NCBI GenBank assembly: GCA_023417265.1
Contig: JAEZFY010000190.1
Span: forward strand, 1-5,771
Direction: 5' to 3'
Length of the DNA: 5,771 bases
Source: Actinomycetes bacterium
Lineage (GTDB): Bacteria > Actinomycetota > Acidimicrobiia > Acidimicrobiales > Ilumatobacteraceae
In this document: positions 1 through 5,615 of the stretch, piece after piece
Layout: each line of letters starts with the position of its first letter
Numbering within the stretch: the stretch's first letter is position 1
Position numbers and translations under genes: made by a program
Notes under the pieces: model-generated
The model's database searches: none
The model's input: only the letters and a program-made list of their open reading frames with translations
Told to the model about the DNA's origin: nothing

Positions 1-596
1 GCCTCGCGGCGCGGGATGCCCGACGGGTCGGTGCCGATCGTGATCCGGCTCGGGGCGGCGGCCGGCTCGGGCGCCGCCTCGGGCGCGGCGACCCGGCGCT
101 GCTGGCCGGTGACGCGCTCGTGGCGCCCGGTGACCCGATCGTGGGTGGCCGTGACACGCTCGTGACGACCGGACGGCTCCGTGGCCGCGGGGGCGGCTTC
201 GATCGGGGTGTCGTCCTTCCACACCGGCGACTCCGACGAGAACGACGACCACACGTCGACGTCGTCGTCGTCATCGTCGGCGCCGGCCGGATCGGCGAAG
301 GCATCGATCCGCGGCACCTCGCCGGTGGCGGGTTCGGTCCAGTGCGGCAGCGGGCCCGAGGCATCGTCGAAGCTGATGCTCGCCGAATCGTCGGCGTCGT
401 CGGCAGTTCCGGCACCGCCGGCATCGTCACCAGCTGGCGAGTCGCCGAGATCGGCGAGGCCGCTGTAGTCGCCGGGTGGGCGGGCGCCCGGCACCGGTGG
501 CAGGTTGCCGGTGGGTTCGGCCTCGTCGAACAGCGAGCCGAACTCGCTGAAGTCGTCGGGATGGCGGCGGTCGCGCCAACGGTCGTCGTCGCTCAT
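1..596 (-). CDS. Acidic low-complexity protein, N-terminal part only; probable N-terminal extension of phosphatidate cytidylyltransferase (CdsA)
   Basis: An open frame of 198 complete codons starts at ATG 596-594 and leaves the window at base 1 without a stop. A G-rich Shine-Dalgarno (GAGGGGG) lies 4-5 bases upstream and overlaps the frr stop codon; the gap to frr is 9 bases, so the two genes are co-transcribed. The visible protein is hydrophilic and looks disordered: MSDDDRWRDRR at the start, several Asp/Gly/Ala-rich stretches, six consecutive Asp at 107-112, a motif PLPHWTEPATGEVP at 82-95, WSSF and PVWKDD around 116-129, four heptapeptide repeats at 143-170, and RITIGTDPSGIPRR at 184-197. 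No membrane segment or enzyme motif is visible yet. The order pyrH-frr-cdsA is common in bacteria, and long charged N-termini occur on CdsA of some actinobacteria, so I infer CdsA, the integral membrane enzyme that makes CDP-diacylglycerol for phospholipid synthesis. That it is coding is well supported by operon position, start signal and synonymous repeat divergence. The product name is not proven. Confidence 0.6.
   Translation of the reverse strand, partial: MSDDDRWRDRRHPDDFSEFGSLFDEAEPTGNLPPVPGARPPGDYSGLADLGDSPAGDDAGGAGTADDADDSASISFDDASGPLPHWTEPATGEVPRIDAFADPAGADDDDDDVDVWSSFSSESPVWKDDTPIEAAPAATEPSGRHERVTATHDRVTGRHERVTGQQRRVAAPEAAPEPAAAPSRITIGTDPSGIPRRE
87..170 (-). repeat. Four tandem 21-bp units encoding a heptapeptide repeat
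   Basis: Residues 143-170 of the leftmost protein read as four consecutive heptads: GRHERVT, ATHDRVT, GRHERVT and GQQRRVA. Units 1 and 3 encode the same peptide but differ at four of seven codons, all at synonymous third positions. The last unit is the most diverged. The repeat is basic and separates the Asp-rich part (residues 107-129) from the Ala/Pro-rich linker that follows (170-183). Confidence 0.8.
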
Positions 597-605
597 GTGT
601 CCCCC

Positions 606-1172
606 TCAGACCTCGAGTAGTTCCGCTTCCTTGCGGTGCAGGGTCGCATCGATCCGGTCGACGTGCTCGCCGGTGACCTTCTCGAGTTCCTTCTCGGCGC
701 GCTCGAGCTCGTCGGCGGAGATCTCGCCGGCCTTCTCAGAGGCCTCCAGCGACTTGCGCGCATCGCGGCGGATATTGCGGACGGCCACCTTGGCGTCCTC
801 GGCCATGTTCTTCACGACCTTCACGTACTCCTTGCGGCGCTCCTCGGTGAGCGGCGGGAAGTTGAGCCGGATGACCACACCGTCGTTGCTCGGGGCGACC
901 CCGAGGTCGCTGTCGCGGATCGCCCGTTCGATCGCGTTGAGGGCGCCGCGGTCGTGCGGTTTGACGAGCAGCATCCGCGCTTCGGGCACCTGAATCGTGG
1001 CCAGTTGCTGGATCGGCACGTACGCCCCGTAGTACTCGGCCTGGATGCGCTCGACGAGCGCCGGCGCGGCGCGCCCGGTGCGCACGGTGGAGAACTGACC
1101 CTGGACGTGTTCGACCGCCTTGTCCATCTTCTCCATGGCATCCAACAAGGTTTCCTCGGTCACGCCGATCAC
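606..1172 (-). CDS. frr: Ribosome recycling factor
   Basis: This 188-residue protein matches ribosome recycling factor (usually about 185 residues) over its whole length. In the cytoplasm RRF binds the post-termination ribosome and, with EF-G, splits it so that subunits, mRNA and tRNA are released. Family hallmarks seen: STVRTGRA at 28-35 at the hinge into domain II, EYYG at 46-49, QLATI at 56-60, SDLG at 88-91, the strongly conserved PPLTEERRKE at 106-115, and VAVRNIRRDA at 129-138 in the long helical domain I, which contains the arginine needed for ribosome binding. The C-terminus ends in the typical KEAEL pattern. The start is GTG 1172-1170, with a GGGG Shine-Dalgarno core only 4 bases upstream; a second GTG three codons in (1163-1161) is possible but leaves about 13 bases of spacing. 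It lies 29 bases after pyrH and 9 bases before the next gene, as part of one operon. Nothing is missing or broken. Confidence 0.97.
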   Translation of the reverse strand: MIGVTEETLLDAMEKMDKAVEHVQGQFSTVRTGRAAPALVERIQAEYYGAYVPIQQLATIQVPEARMLLVKPHDRGALNAIERAIRDSDLGVAPSNDGVVIRLNFPPLTEERRKEYVKVVKNMAEDAKVAVRNIRRDARKSLEASEKAGEISADELERAEKELEKVTGEHVDRIDATLHRKEAELLEV

Positions 1173-1201
1173 AGTACCCCGACCGGCCGGTTGCGGGGCG
1201 G

Positions 1202-1924
1202 CTACCGGACGATGGTGCCGGTCTGGCCCCCGGTGAGGATCTCGCGCAGCGCGCCTTCACGCGACATGTCGAACACGACGATCGGGATCTTGTTGTCGCG
1301 GCAGAACGCGATCGCCGTCGCGTCCATCACCTTGAGATCCTTGTTCATCACGTCCATGTACGAGATCTCGGGGAACTTGACCGCGTCCGGGTGCTGGCGC
1401 GGATCGGCGTCGTAGATCCCGTCGACGCCCGAGTGGGTGCCCTTCAGCAGCGCTTCCGCTTCGATCTCGGCGGTGCGCAGGGCGGCCGCCGTGTCGGTGG
1501 TGAAGAACGGGTTGCCGGTGCCGGCCGCGAAGATGACCACGCGGCCTTTCTCGAGGTGGCGCATCGCCCGGCGGCGGATGTATGGCTCGGCGATCCGTGG
1601 CATCTCGATCGCCGACTGCACGCGCACCTCGGCACCACGCCGCTCGAGCGCGTCCTGCAGGGCGAGCGCGTTCATGACGGTAGCGAGCATGCCGATGTGG
1701 TCGCTCTGGGTGGCATCCATGCCCTCCATCGCGCCCGTCCGGCCGCGCCAGAAGTTCCCGCCGCCGACCACGACGGCGACGTCGACGTCGAGGTTCTCGC
1801 GCAGGTCGATGATCTCGGCCGCGGTGTGGTCGAGCGTCGCCGCGTCGAGCCCGCGGCCCGACGGCCCTGCCAGCGCCTCGCCCGACGGCTTGAAGACGAT
1901 TCGTTTCCAGCGCGGGGACGTCAT
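1202..1924 (-). CDS. pyrH: UMP kinase (uridylate kinase)
   Basis: Bacterial UMP kinase of the amino acid kinase fold. It phosphorylates UMP to UDP with ATP in the cytoplasm, the committed step of pyrimidine nucleotide supply, and is normally a hexamer regulated by GTP and UTP. With ATG 1924-1922 the protein has 240 residues, the usual size. Motifs seen: phosphate-binding FKPSGEAL at 11-18, the glycine loop GGGNFWRG at 54-61, DHIGMLATVMNALALQDAL at 75-93, the UMP-site GTGNPFFTTDTAA at 135-147, GVDGIYDADP at 166-175, and VMDATA followed by CRDNKIPIVVFDM near the C-terminus. Most relatives have Leu where Pro13 stands. An in-frame TTG at 1936-1934 would add four residues (MRPR), but it overlaps a possible -10 box, so I prefer the ATG. 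No good Shine-Dalgarno precedes either start, which fits a very short leader. pyrH is the first gene of the leftward operon with frr; the frequently seen upstream tsf is replaced by a divergent transporter operon. Confidence 0.96.
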   Translation of the reverse strand: MTSPRWKRIVFKPSGEALAGPSGRGLDAATLDHTAAEIIDLRENLDVDVAVVVGGGNFWRGRTGAMEGMDATQSDHIGMLATVMNALALQDALERRGAEVRVQSAIEMPRIAEPYIRRRAMRHLEKGRVVIFAAGTGNPFFTTDTAAALRTAEIEAEALLKGTHSGVDGIYDADPRQHPDAVKFPEISYMDVMNKDLKVMDATAIAFCRDNKIPIVVFDMSREGALREILTGGQTGTIVR

Positions 1925-1934
1925 ACGAGGCCGC

Positions 1935-1940
1935 AAGCTA
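1935..1940 (-). promoter_or_regulatory. Possible -10 element for the pyrH operon
   Basis: On the minus strand TAGCTT fits the TAnnnT pattern of actinobacterial -10 elements and ends 10 bases before the pyrH ATG. A start site 6-8 bases downstream would leave a leader of only about 2-4 bases. No convincing -35 hexamer is found 16-19 bases upstream. A chance match is quite possible. Confidence 0.25.
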
Positions 1941-1985
1941 CCCGACCACCGAGCCAGCCCGGGCGCCGAAGCGCGCCGCGCCGCA

Positions 1986-2015
1986 TTGGTGGCGGGGCGG
2001 CCGAGTCAGTAGGGT
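1986..2015 (+). promoter_or_regulatory. Possible promoter of the liv operon
   Basis: TTGGTG (1986-1991) and TAGGGT (2010-2015) are separated by 18 bases and resemble -35 (TTGnnn) and -10 (TAnnnT) elements. Transcription would begin near 2022 and leave a leader of about 95 bases ahead of livG. This is the best pair I can see in the divergent region, but both hexamers are imperfect. Confidence 0.3.
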
Positions 2016-2045
2016 CCGCCGACACAGATCGCGCGGGCGTGCGGG

Positions 2046-2089
2046 GTGGCCTGCGTGCGCGGCCAGCATCCGGTCGCATCCCAGGCCAC
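2046..2089 (+). promoter_or_regulatory. Nested inverted repeat in the presumed liv leader
   Basis: GTGGCCTG (2046-2053) and CAGGCCAC (2082-2089) are perfect 8-bp complements. Inside them TGCG (2056-2059) pairs with CGCA (2075-2078), so one stem with a small internal loop can form. It ends 13 bases before the livG Shine-Dalgarno and is not followed by a T tract, so it is not a simple intrinsic terminator. It could be a leader RNA structure or a bipartite protein-binding site. The pairing is directly visible; the role is unknown. Confidence 0.4.
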
Positions 2090-2102
2090 ACGACGACGAC
2101 AT

Positions 2103-2108
2103 AGGGGG
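2103..2108 (+). promoter_or_regulatory. Ribosome binding site that decides the TTG start of livG
   Basis: AGGGGG sits 8 bases before TTG 2117-2119. No ATG or GTG in frame lies at a suitable distance, and the protein aligned from this TTG (MALLDVADITVRFGG) has the normal LivG N-terminus, so TTG is the initiator. Confidence 0.75.
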
Positions 2109-2116
2109 ACGCAAAC

Positions 2117-2878
2117 TTGGCACTGCTTGACGTTGCCGACATCACGGTTCGGTTCGGAGGCATCGTCGCCCTCGACGCGCTCTCGTTCACGATCGACGAA
2201 GGCCAGATCTGTGGCCTGATCGGCCCCAACGGAGCGGGCAAGACGACGATGTTCAACGTCGTCAGCCGGATCTACGAACCGACCTCGGGCTCGCTGCACT
2301 TCGACGACCTCGACCTGCTGGCGGTGCCGCCGCATCAGATCGCCGAGCGCGGCATCGCCCGTTCGTTCCAGAACCTTGCCCTGTTCCCGACGATGACGCT
2401 GCTGCAGAACACGATGACCGGCGCCCACTGCCGGGGGAAGGTCGGGTTCGGCCGGGCCATCTTCCGCGTCGGGGCCGCCGCCGAGGAGCGCCGGTTGGCC
2501 GCCGAGGCGTACCGCATCCTGACGTCGCTCGGGCTCGCCCACGTCGCCCACGTGCCCGCAGCAGGCCTGCCGTTCGGCACGCTCAAGCGCCTCGAACTGG
2601 CCCGCGCCCTGGCCTCGCATCCGCGTCTGTTGCTGCTCGACGAACCGGCGTCGGGGCTCACCCACAGCGAGGTCCACGAGCTCAGCGAAACGATCCGACG
2701 CGTCCGCGACGAGTTCGCCGTGACGATCCTGCTCGTCGAACACCACATGGGCATGGTGATGGGCAGCTCCGACAAGGTCGTGGCGATGGAGTTCGGGCGC
2801 AAGATCGCCGAGGGCACGCCCGCCGAGGTGCGCCGCGACCAACGCGTGATCGACGCGTACCTGGGAGCGTCGGCGTGA
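2117..2878 (+). CDS. livG: Branched-chain amino acid type ABC transporter, ATP-binding protein LivG
   Basis: Cytoplasmic ATPase subunit of a HAAT/LIV-I family importer, 253 residues (family about 250). ABC features in order: aromatic A-loop residue Phe13, Walker A GPNGAGKT at 36-43, Q-loop Gln85 in ARSFQN, signature region LPFGTLKRLE at 151-160, Walker B LLLLDEP with catalytic Glu176, a D-loop reading SGLTHSE (179-185) in place of the more common AGLNPxE, and H-loop His209 in VEHHM. The LivG-specific insert between Q-loop and signature (about 97-150) is present. It begins at a TTG codon, set by the strong AGGGGG upstream. Its end overlaps the livF start by 4 bases. It is the first gene of the operon and would pair with LivF to drive LivH/LivM. 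The cargo cannot be told from the ATPase. The altered signature is, as far as I recall, common in actinobacterial members of the family. Confidence 0.93.
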   Translation: MALLDVADITVRFGGIVALDALSFTIDEGQICGLIGPNGAGKTTMFNVVSRIYEPTSGSLHFDDLDLLAVPPHQIAERGIARSFQNLALFPTMTLLQNTMTGAHCRGKVGFGRAIFRVGAAAEERRLAAEAYRILTSLGLAHVAHVPAAGLPFGTLKRLELARALASHPRLLLLDEPASGLTHSEVHELSETIRRVRDEFAVTILLVEHHMGMVMGSSDKVVAMEFGRKIAEGTPAEVRRDQRVIDAYLGASA

Positions 2879-3591
2879 GCGCCGGGGCAGCGCTGCTCGA
2901 GGTCACGGGGCTGGCCGCCGGGTACGGGCCGATCGAGGTCCTGCACGGCCTCGACTTCGCCGTCGCGGCCGGCGAGATCGTCGTGATCCTCGGCGCCAAC
3001 GGGGCCGGCAAGACCACCACGATGCGGGCCGTGTCGGGCATGATCCCGCGGCGCGGCACGGTGCGGTTCGACGGGGGCAGCCTGTCGGCGAAGCCCGACG
3101 CCGTGCTGCGCGCCGGCATCGCCCACGTGCCGCAGGGACGCGGCACGTTCACCGATCTGACGGTCGAGGAGAACCTGATGTGCGGGGCGTTCATCCGCCG
3201 CGACTCGGTGGACGACGACCTCGCCCACTGGTTCTCGGTCTTCCCCCGGCTCGAAGAACGCCGCACCCAGCGCGCCGGCAGCCTGTCGGGTGGCGAGCAG
3301 CAGATGCTCGCCATCGCCCGGGCGATGATGAGCCGGCCACGCCTGCTGCTGTGCGACGAGCCGAGCCTCGGGCTGGCACCGCTGATCACCAAGGAACTGT
3401 TCGGCGTGCTCGAACAAGCCAGCCGCAGCGACGGCCTGGCGCTCCTGATCGTCGAGCAGAACGCCAACCTCGCACTGGCGATCGCCGACCGGGCCTACGT
3501 GCTCGAAACCGGCACCATCGTCGCCCAGGGCACCGGCGCCGAACTGCTCGCCGACGACACCGTCAAGCAGGCCTACCTGGGGGTCGGATGA
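2875..3591 (+). CDS. livF: Branched-chain amino acid type ABC transporter, ATP-binding protein LivF
   Basis: Second cytoplasmic ATPase of the importer, 238 residues (family about 235). Seen in order: A-loop Tyr17 in AAGYGPIEVL, Walker A GANGAGKT at 40-47, Q-loop Gln87 in HVPQGRG, the LivF-type FTDLTVEENL at 92-101, canonical signature LSGGEQ at 137-142, Walker B RLLLCDEP with Glu162, and the D-loop region SLGLAP. The switch position carries Gln195 in VEQN rather than His, which is normal for LivF. The start is GTG 2875-2877, overlapping the livG stop as GTGA; GGGAG lies 7 bases upstream inside livG. The stop overlaps the livH start. Both overlaps point to coupled translation and equal amounts of the subunits. 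It should form a heterodimer with LivG. Confidence 0.95.
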   Translation: MSAGAALLEVTGLAAGYGPIEVLHGLDFAVAAGEIVVILGANGAGKTTTMRAVSGMIPRRGTVRFDGGSLSAKPDAVLRAGIAHVPQGRGTFTDLTVEENLMCGAFIRRDSVDDDLAHWFSVFPRLEERRTQRAGSLSGGEQQMLAIARAMMSRPRLLLCDEPSLGLAPLITKELFGVLEQASRSDGLALLIVEQNANLALAIADRAYVLETGTIVAQGTGAELLADDTVKQAYLGVG

Positions 3592-4505
3592 TGTACGCGA
3601 TCGTGGGCTTCAACGGCTCGCTGTTCGTCGAGCGGATGGTCAACGGCCTCGCCGAGGGGTCGATCTTCGCCCTCCTCGCGCTGTCCCTGGTCGTCGTCTT
3701 CCGGGCCACGGGGCAGCTCAACTTCGCGCAAGGCGAGATCGGTTTGTTCGGCGCCTTCCTCGTGTCGACGCTGACGCTGTCGGGCTTGCCCGTGTGGGTG
3801 TCGATCCTGATCGCGATGGCGGCCGGGTTCGTGCTCGCGGCGGTGCTCGAGCGGGTCGTCATCCGGCCGATCGAGCAGCGCAACCCGGGCGCCGTCGTGG
3901 TCGCCGCGATCGGCCTGTTCTTGGGCCTCAACCAACTCCACTCGCTGATCTGGGGCCCCGACGCGCGCAGCCTGCCGAGCCTGTTCCCGTCCGGGCCCAC
4001 CGACTTCTTCCGGCTCTTCGGGGCGCCGGTCTACTGGCAGCGCTTCGGCATCTTCTTGGTGCTGCTGGCGCTGTTGCTGCTGCTGTGGGTGTTGTTCAAC
4101 CGCACCAAGGTCGGCTTGGCGATGCGAGCCGTGGCCAACAACGCCGAGTCGGCGGGGCTCACCGGCATCCGCGTCGGGTGGGTGCTGATGATCGGCTGGG
4201 GCCTCGCCGCGGCGATCTCGGTGCTCGCCGCATCGCTCCTCGCACCCCAGGGTGGGCTCAGCACGGCGCTGATGTTCGGCCCATTCCTGTCGGCGTCGGC
4301 GGCGGCCACGCTGGGCGGGCTCGACTCGCCGGTCGGCGCGGTGGTTGGCGGGCTCCTGCTCGGCGTGCTCAAGGCGATCATCATCGGCTACGTCGGTTTC
4401 CTCGGCGGCGACATGGTGTTCACGGTGTCGCTGGCGATCATCTTGGTGGTCTTGCTGTTCCGACCCGGCGGGTTGTTCGGCTCCGAGCGCGTGGAGCGTG
4501 TGTGA
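3588..4505 (+). CDS. livH: Branched-chain amino acid type ABC transporter, permease LivH
   Basis: Integral membrane permease of the importer, 305 residues, a typical LivH length. The N-terminal part has the family motif LNFAQGEIGLFGAF at 44-57 (usually INFAHGE) preceded by a hydrophobic helix at about 21-38. ERVVIRPI follows at 88-95. The cytoplasmic loop TKVGLAMRAVANNAESAGLTGI at 173-194 is the EAA-like coupling region that contacts the ATPases. The C-terminus closes with FRPGGLFG at 291-298. About eight membrane helices can be drawn, including a very Leu-rich one at 156-170. Two adjacent ATG codons are available: 3588 gives an ATGA overlap with livF, and 3591 gives a TGATG junction like the one at the other end of the gene. 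The GGGGG at 3579-3583 is 4 or 7 bases away respectively, so 3591 is also plausible. It partners with LivM to form the channel. Confidence 0.94.
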   Translation: MMYAIVGFNGSLFVERMVNGLAEGSIFALLALSLVVVFRATGQLNFAQGEIGLFGAFLVSTLTLSGLPVWVSILIAMAAGFVLAAVLERVVIRPIEQRNPGAVVVAAIGLFLGLNQLHSLIWGPDARSLPSLFPSGPTDFFRLFGAPVYWQRFGIFLVLLALLLLLWVLFNRTKVGLAMRAVANNAESAGLTGIRVGWVLMIGWGLAAAISVLAASLLAPQGGLSTALMFGPFLSASAAATLGGLDSPVGAVVGGLLLGVLKAIIIGYVGFLGGDMVFTVSLAIILVVLLFRPGGLFGSERVERV

Positions 4506-5587
4506 TGGCGGGCTTCGGTACCCCGCGTGTGATCGAGCGTGGCTCGATCCAACATCGCCTCGGGCAGCTCGTGTTATTCGGTGTCACCGCCGCGCTCCTG
4601 CTCTGGCAGGGGCTCACCGCCGAGCGGCCCGGGCTCGGTCTGCTCACCGATGCGATCATCCTCGCGATCGCCGTCACCGGGCTGAACCTGATCACCGGCT
4701 TCACCGGCCAGATCTCGATCGGTCACTCGGCGTTCTTCGGGCTCGGCGCGTACACCACGGCGATCTTGATCGAGCGCGGCTGGACGCCCGGCTGGACGTT
4801 CCCGGTCGCCGCCGTGGTTGCCTTCGCGATCGGCTGCATCGTCGGCCTGCCGGCGCTCCGGCTGAAGGGCATCTACCTCGCCCTCGTCACGCTCGGTCTG
4901 GCGGTCGCCTTCCCGGCGATGCTCAACTACAAGCACCTGTTCGACCTCACCAACGGGTCGCTCGGCATCAAGAACCTCACCTACTTGCCGCCCGAGTGGA
5001 CCCCGTTCGACGGCCGGGCCGATCTGCACAAGTGGATCTTCTGGCTGGCGCTCGGCGTGCTCGTACTGGTGTCGGTGATCGCCTCGAACCTGCTCCGCTC
5101 GCGGATCGGCCGGGCAATGATCGCCGTTCGCGACAACGAGACCGCGGCAGCCGTGATGGGCGTCGACCGGGCCCGCATCAAGACCGTCGTGTTCGGTCTG
5201 TCGGCCGCCATGACCGGGGTCGCCGGGAGCCTGTTCGCCGTCAAGCTGACGCTCGTCGAGCCGCACATCGCACAGTTCACCCTGCTCGGTGCGATCGGGT
5301 TCCTCGTGGCGATGGTGATCGGTGGCACCGCCGCTGCGTGGGGGCCGCTGGTCGGCGCCCTGATGTACACCTACATCAACGACTGGGCCAAGACCCAGGG
5401 CGAAGAGAACGACATCGCCGGCCTCGGCGGTGTCATCTTCGGCGTCGTGTTGATCGTGATCGCCCGCTTCGCCCCGTTCGGCGTCGTCGGCGCACTCCGC
5501 AAGCTCCGCGCCAAGTTCGTGCGGATCGTGCCCAAGCTTCCGGCCCCCCAGCCGGTTGAAACGGTCGCCTCCGGCGACCCCACGTGA
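4505..5587 (+). CDS. livM: Branched-chain amino acid type ABC transporter, permease LivM
   Basis: Second membrane permease, 360 residues, within the usual LivM range. Diagnostic segments: TGLNLITGFTGQISIGH at 58-74 and SAFFGLGAYTTA at 75-86, GLPALRLKGIYLALVTLGL at 114-132, NGSLGI at 150-155, and the EAA-like loop RSRIGRAMIAVRDNETAA at 198-215 continuing to MGVD. Hydrophobic stretches at about 19-37, 45-64, 98-116, 177-193 and several in the last 130 residues fit 8-10 helices. Where LivM often ends in RPxGL, this one has RFAPFGVVG at 321-329 and then a charged tail of about 30 residues (LRKLRAKF... to ASGDPT). ATG 4505-4507 shares one base with the livH stop (TGATG), and GGAG lies 8 bases upstream. 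Two perfect short hairpins lie within the gene, at codons 9-15 and near codons 354-358. The next gene starts 28 bases after the stop. Confidence 0.94.
   Translation: MAGFGTPRVIERGSIQHRLGQLVLFGVTAALLLWQGLTAERPGLGLLTDAIILAIAVTGLNLITGFTGQISIGHSAFFGLGAYTTAILIERGWTPGWTFPVAAVVAFAIGCIVGLPALRLKGIYLALVTLGLAVAFPAMLNYKHLFDLTNGSLGIKNLTYLPPEWTPFDGRADLHKWIFWLALGVLVLVSVIASNLLRSRIGRAMIAVRDNETAAAVMGVDRARIKTVVFGLSAAMTGVAGSLFAVKLTLVEPHIAQFTLLGAIGFLVAMVIGGTAAAWGPLVGALMYTYINDWAKTQGEENDIAGLGGVIFGVVLIVIARFAPFGVVGALRKLRAKFVRIVPKLPAPQPVETVASGDPT
4531..4549 (+). repeat. Perfect 8-bp hairpin near the livM start
   Basis: GATCGAGC (4531-4538), a GTG loop, and GCTCGATC (4542-4549) form a perfect 8-bp stem 26 bases into livM. 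The gene begins at 4505, so the stem lies just beyond the area covered by an initiating ribosome. It may slow early elongation or be chance in GC-rich coding DNA. Confidence 0.5.
5563..5579 (+). repeat. Perfect 7-bp hairpin at the end of livM, before the binding-protein gene
   Basis: GGTCGCC (5563-5569), loop TCC, and GGCGACC (5573-5579) make a perfect 7-bp GC-rich stem that ends 5 bases before the livM stop codon. No T tract follows, so it is not a standard intrinsic terminator. Its place between the transporter core and the substrate-binding-protein gene fits an RNA-stabilising or partial-stop element, but that is inference. Confidence 0.45.
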
Positions 5588-5615
5588 ACCAACAACAGCG
5601 AGGAAACCCCTGACC

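Larger units (their letters stand above)
1937..2116. other. Divergent intergenic region between the pyrH and liv operons
   Basis: About 180-190 bases with no supported gene. It must hold the promoters of both operons because the genes point away from each other. Besides the candidate promoter elements and the nested inverted repeat, there is a 5-bp hairpin GGCGC/GCGCC at 1962-1966 and 1973-1977, and a CGA triplet run at 2091-2100. A GTG-initiated frame of 21 codons (2039-2104) crosses the leader but shows no leader-peptide character. Confidence 0.7.

Noticed and set aside
120..620. Plus-strand open frames opposite the leftmost gene
   Set aside because: Gly/Arg-rich or Ser-rich shadow translations. 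The minus-strand frame continues the frr operon with a proper ribosome binding site and shows repeats with synonymous divergence.
1182..1191. 10-bp palindrome ACCGGCCGGT between pyrH and frr
   Set aside because: Short palindromes of G and C are expected often in such DNA; there is no T tract and no second copy to suggest a terminator or operator.
2039..2104. GTG-initiated 21-codon frame in the liv leader, ending in a TAG that overlaps the livG ribosome binding site
   Set aside because: It has no clear Shine-Dalgarno and no run of Leu, Ile or Val codons as an attenuation leader peptide would have. The overlap of its stop with the AGGGGG is suggestive but not enough.
1921..2256. Minus-strand open frames crossing the divergent region and the livG start
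   Set aside because: They overlap the well-supported livG N-terminus and the regulatory region and show no family motifs.
3180..3587. Open frame upstream of livH, continuous with it, across livF
   Set aside because: It is an Arg/Pro-rich shadow frame of GC-rich DNA. LivF in the other frame has all ABC motifs, and LivH starts at 3588 or 3591.
3794..4504. Long open frame running into livM from within livH
   Set aside because: The translated part before 4505 is Arg/Gly/Ala-rich without family resemblance, while the LivH frame shows clear permease motifs; LivM starts at the ATG overlapping the livH stop.
5588..5615. Possible terminator between livM and the lipoprotein gene
   Set aside because: The 28-base gap has no stem of its own and no T run; the hairpin at 5563-5579 is inside livM and is followed by CCACGTGAACC.
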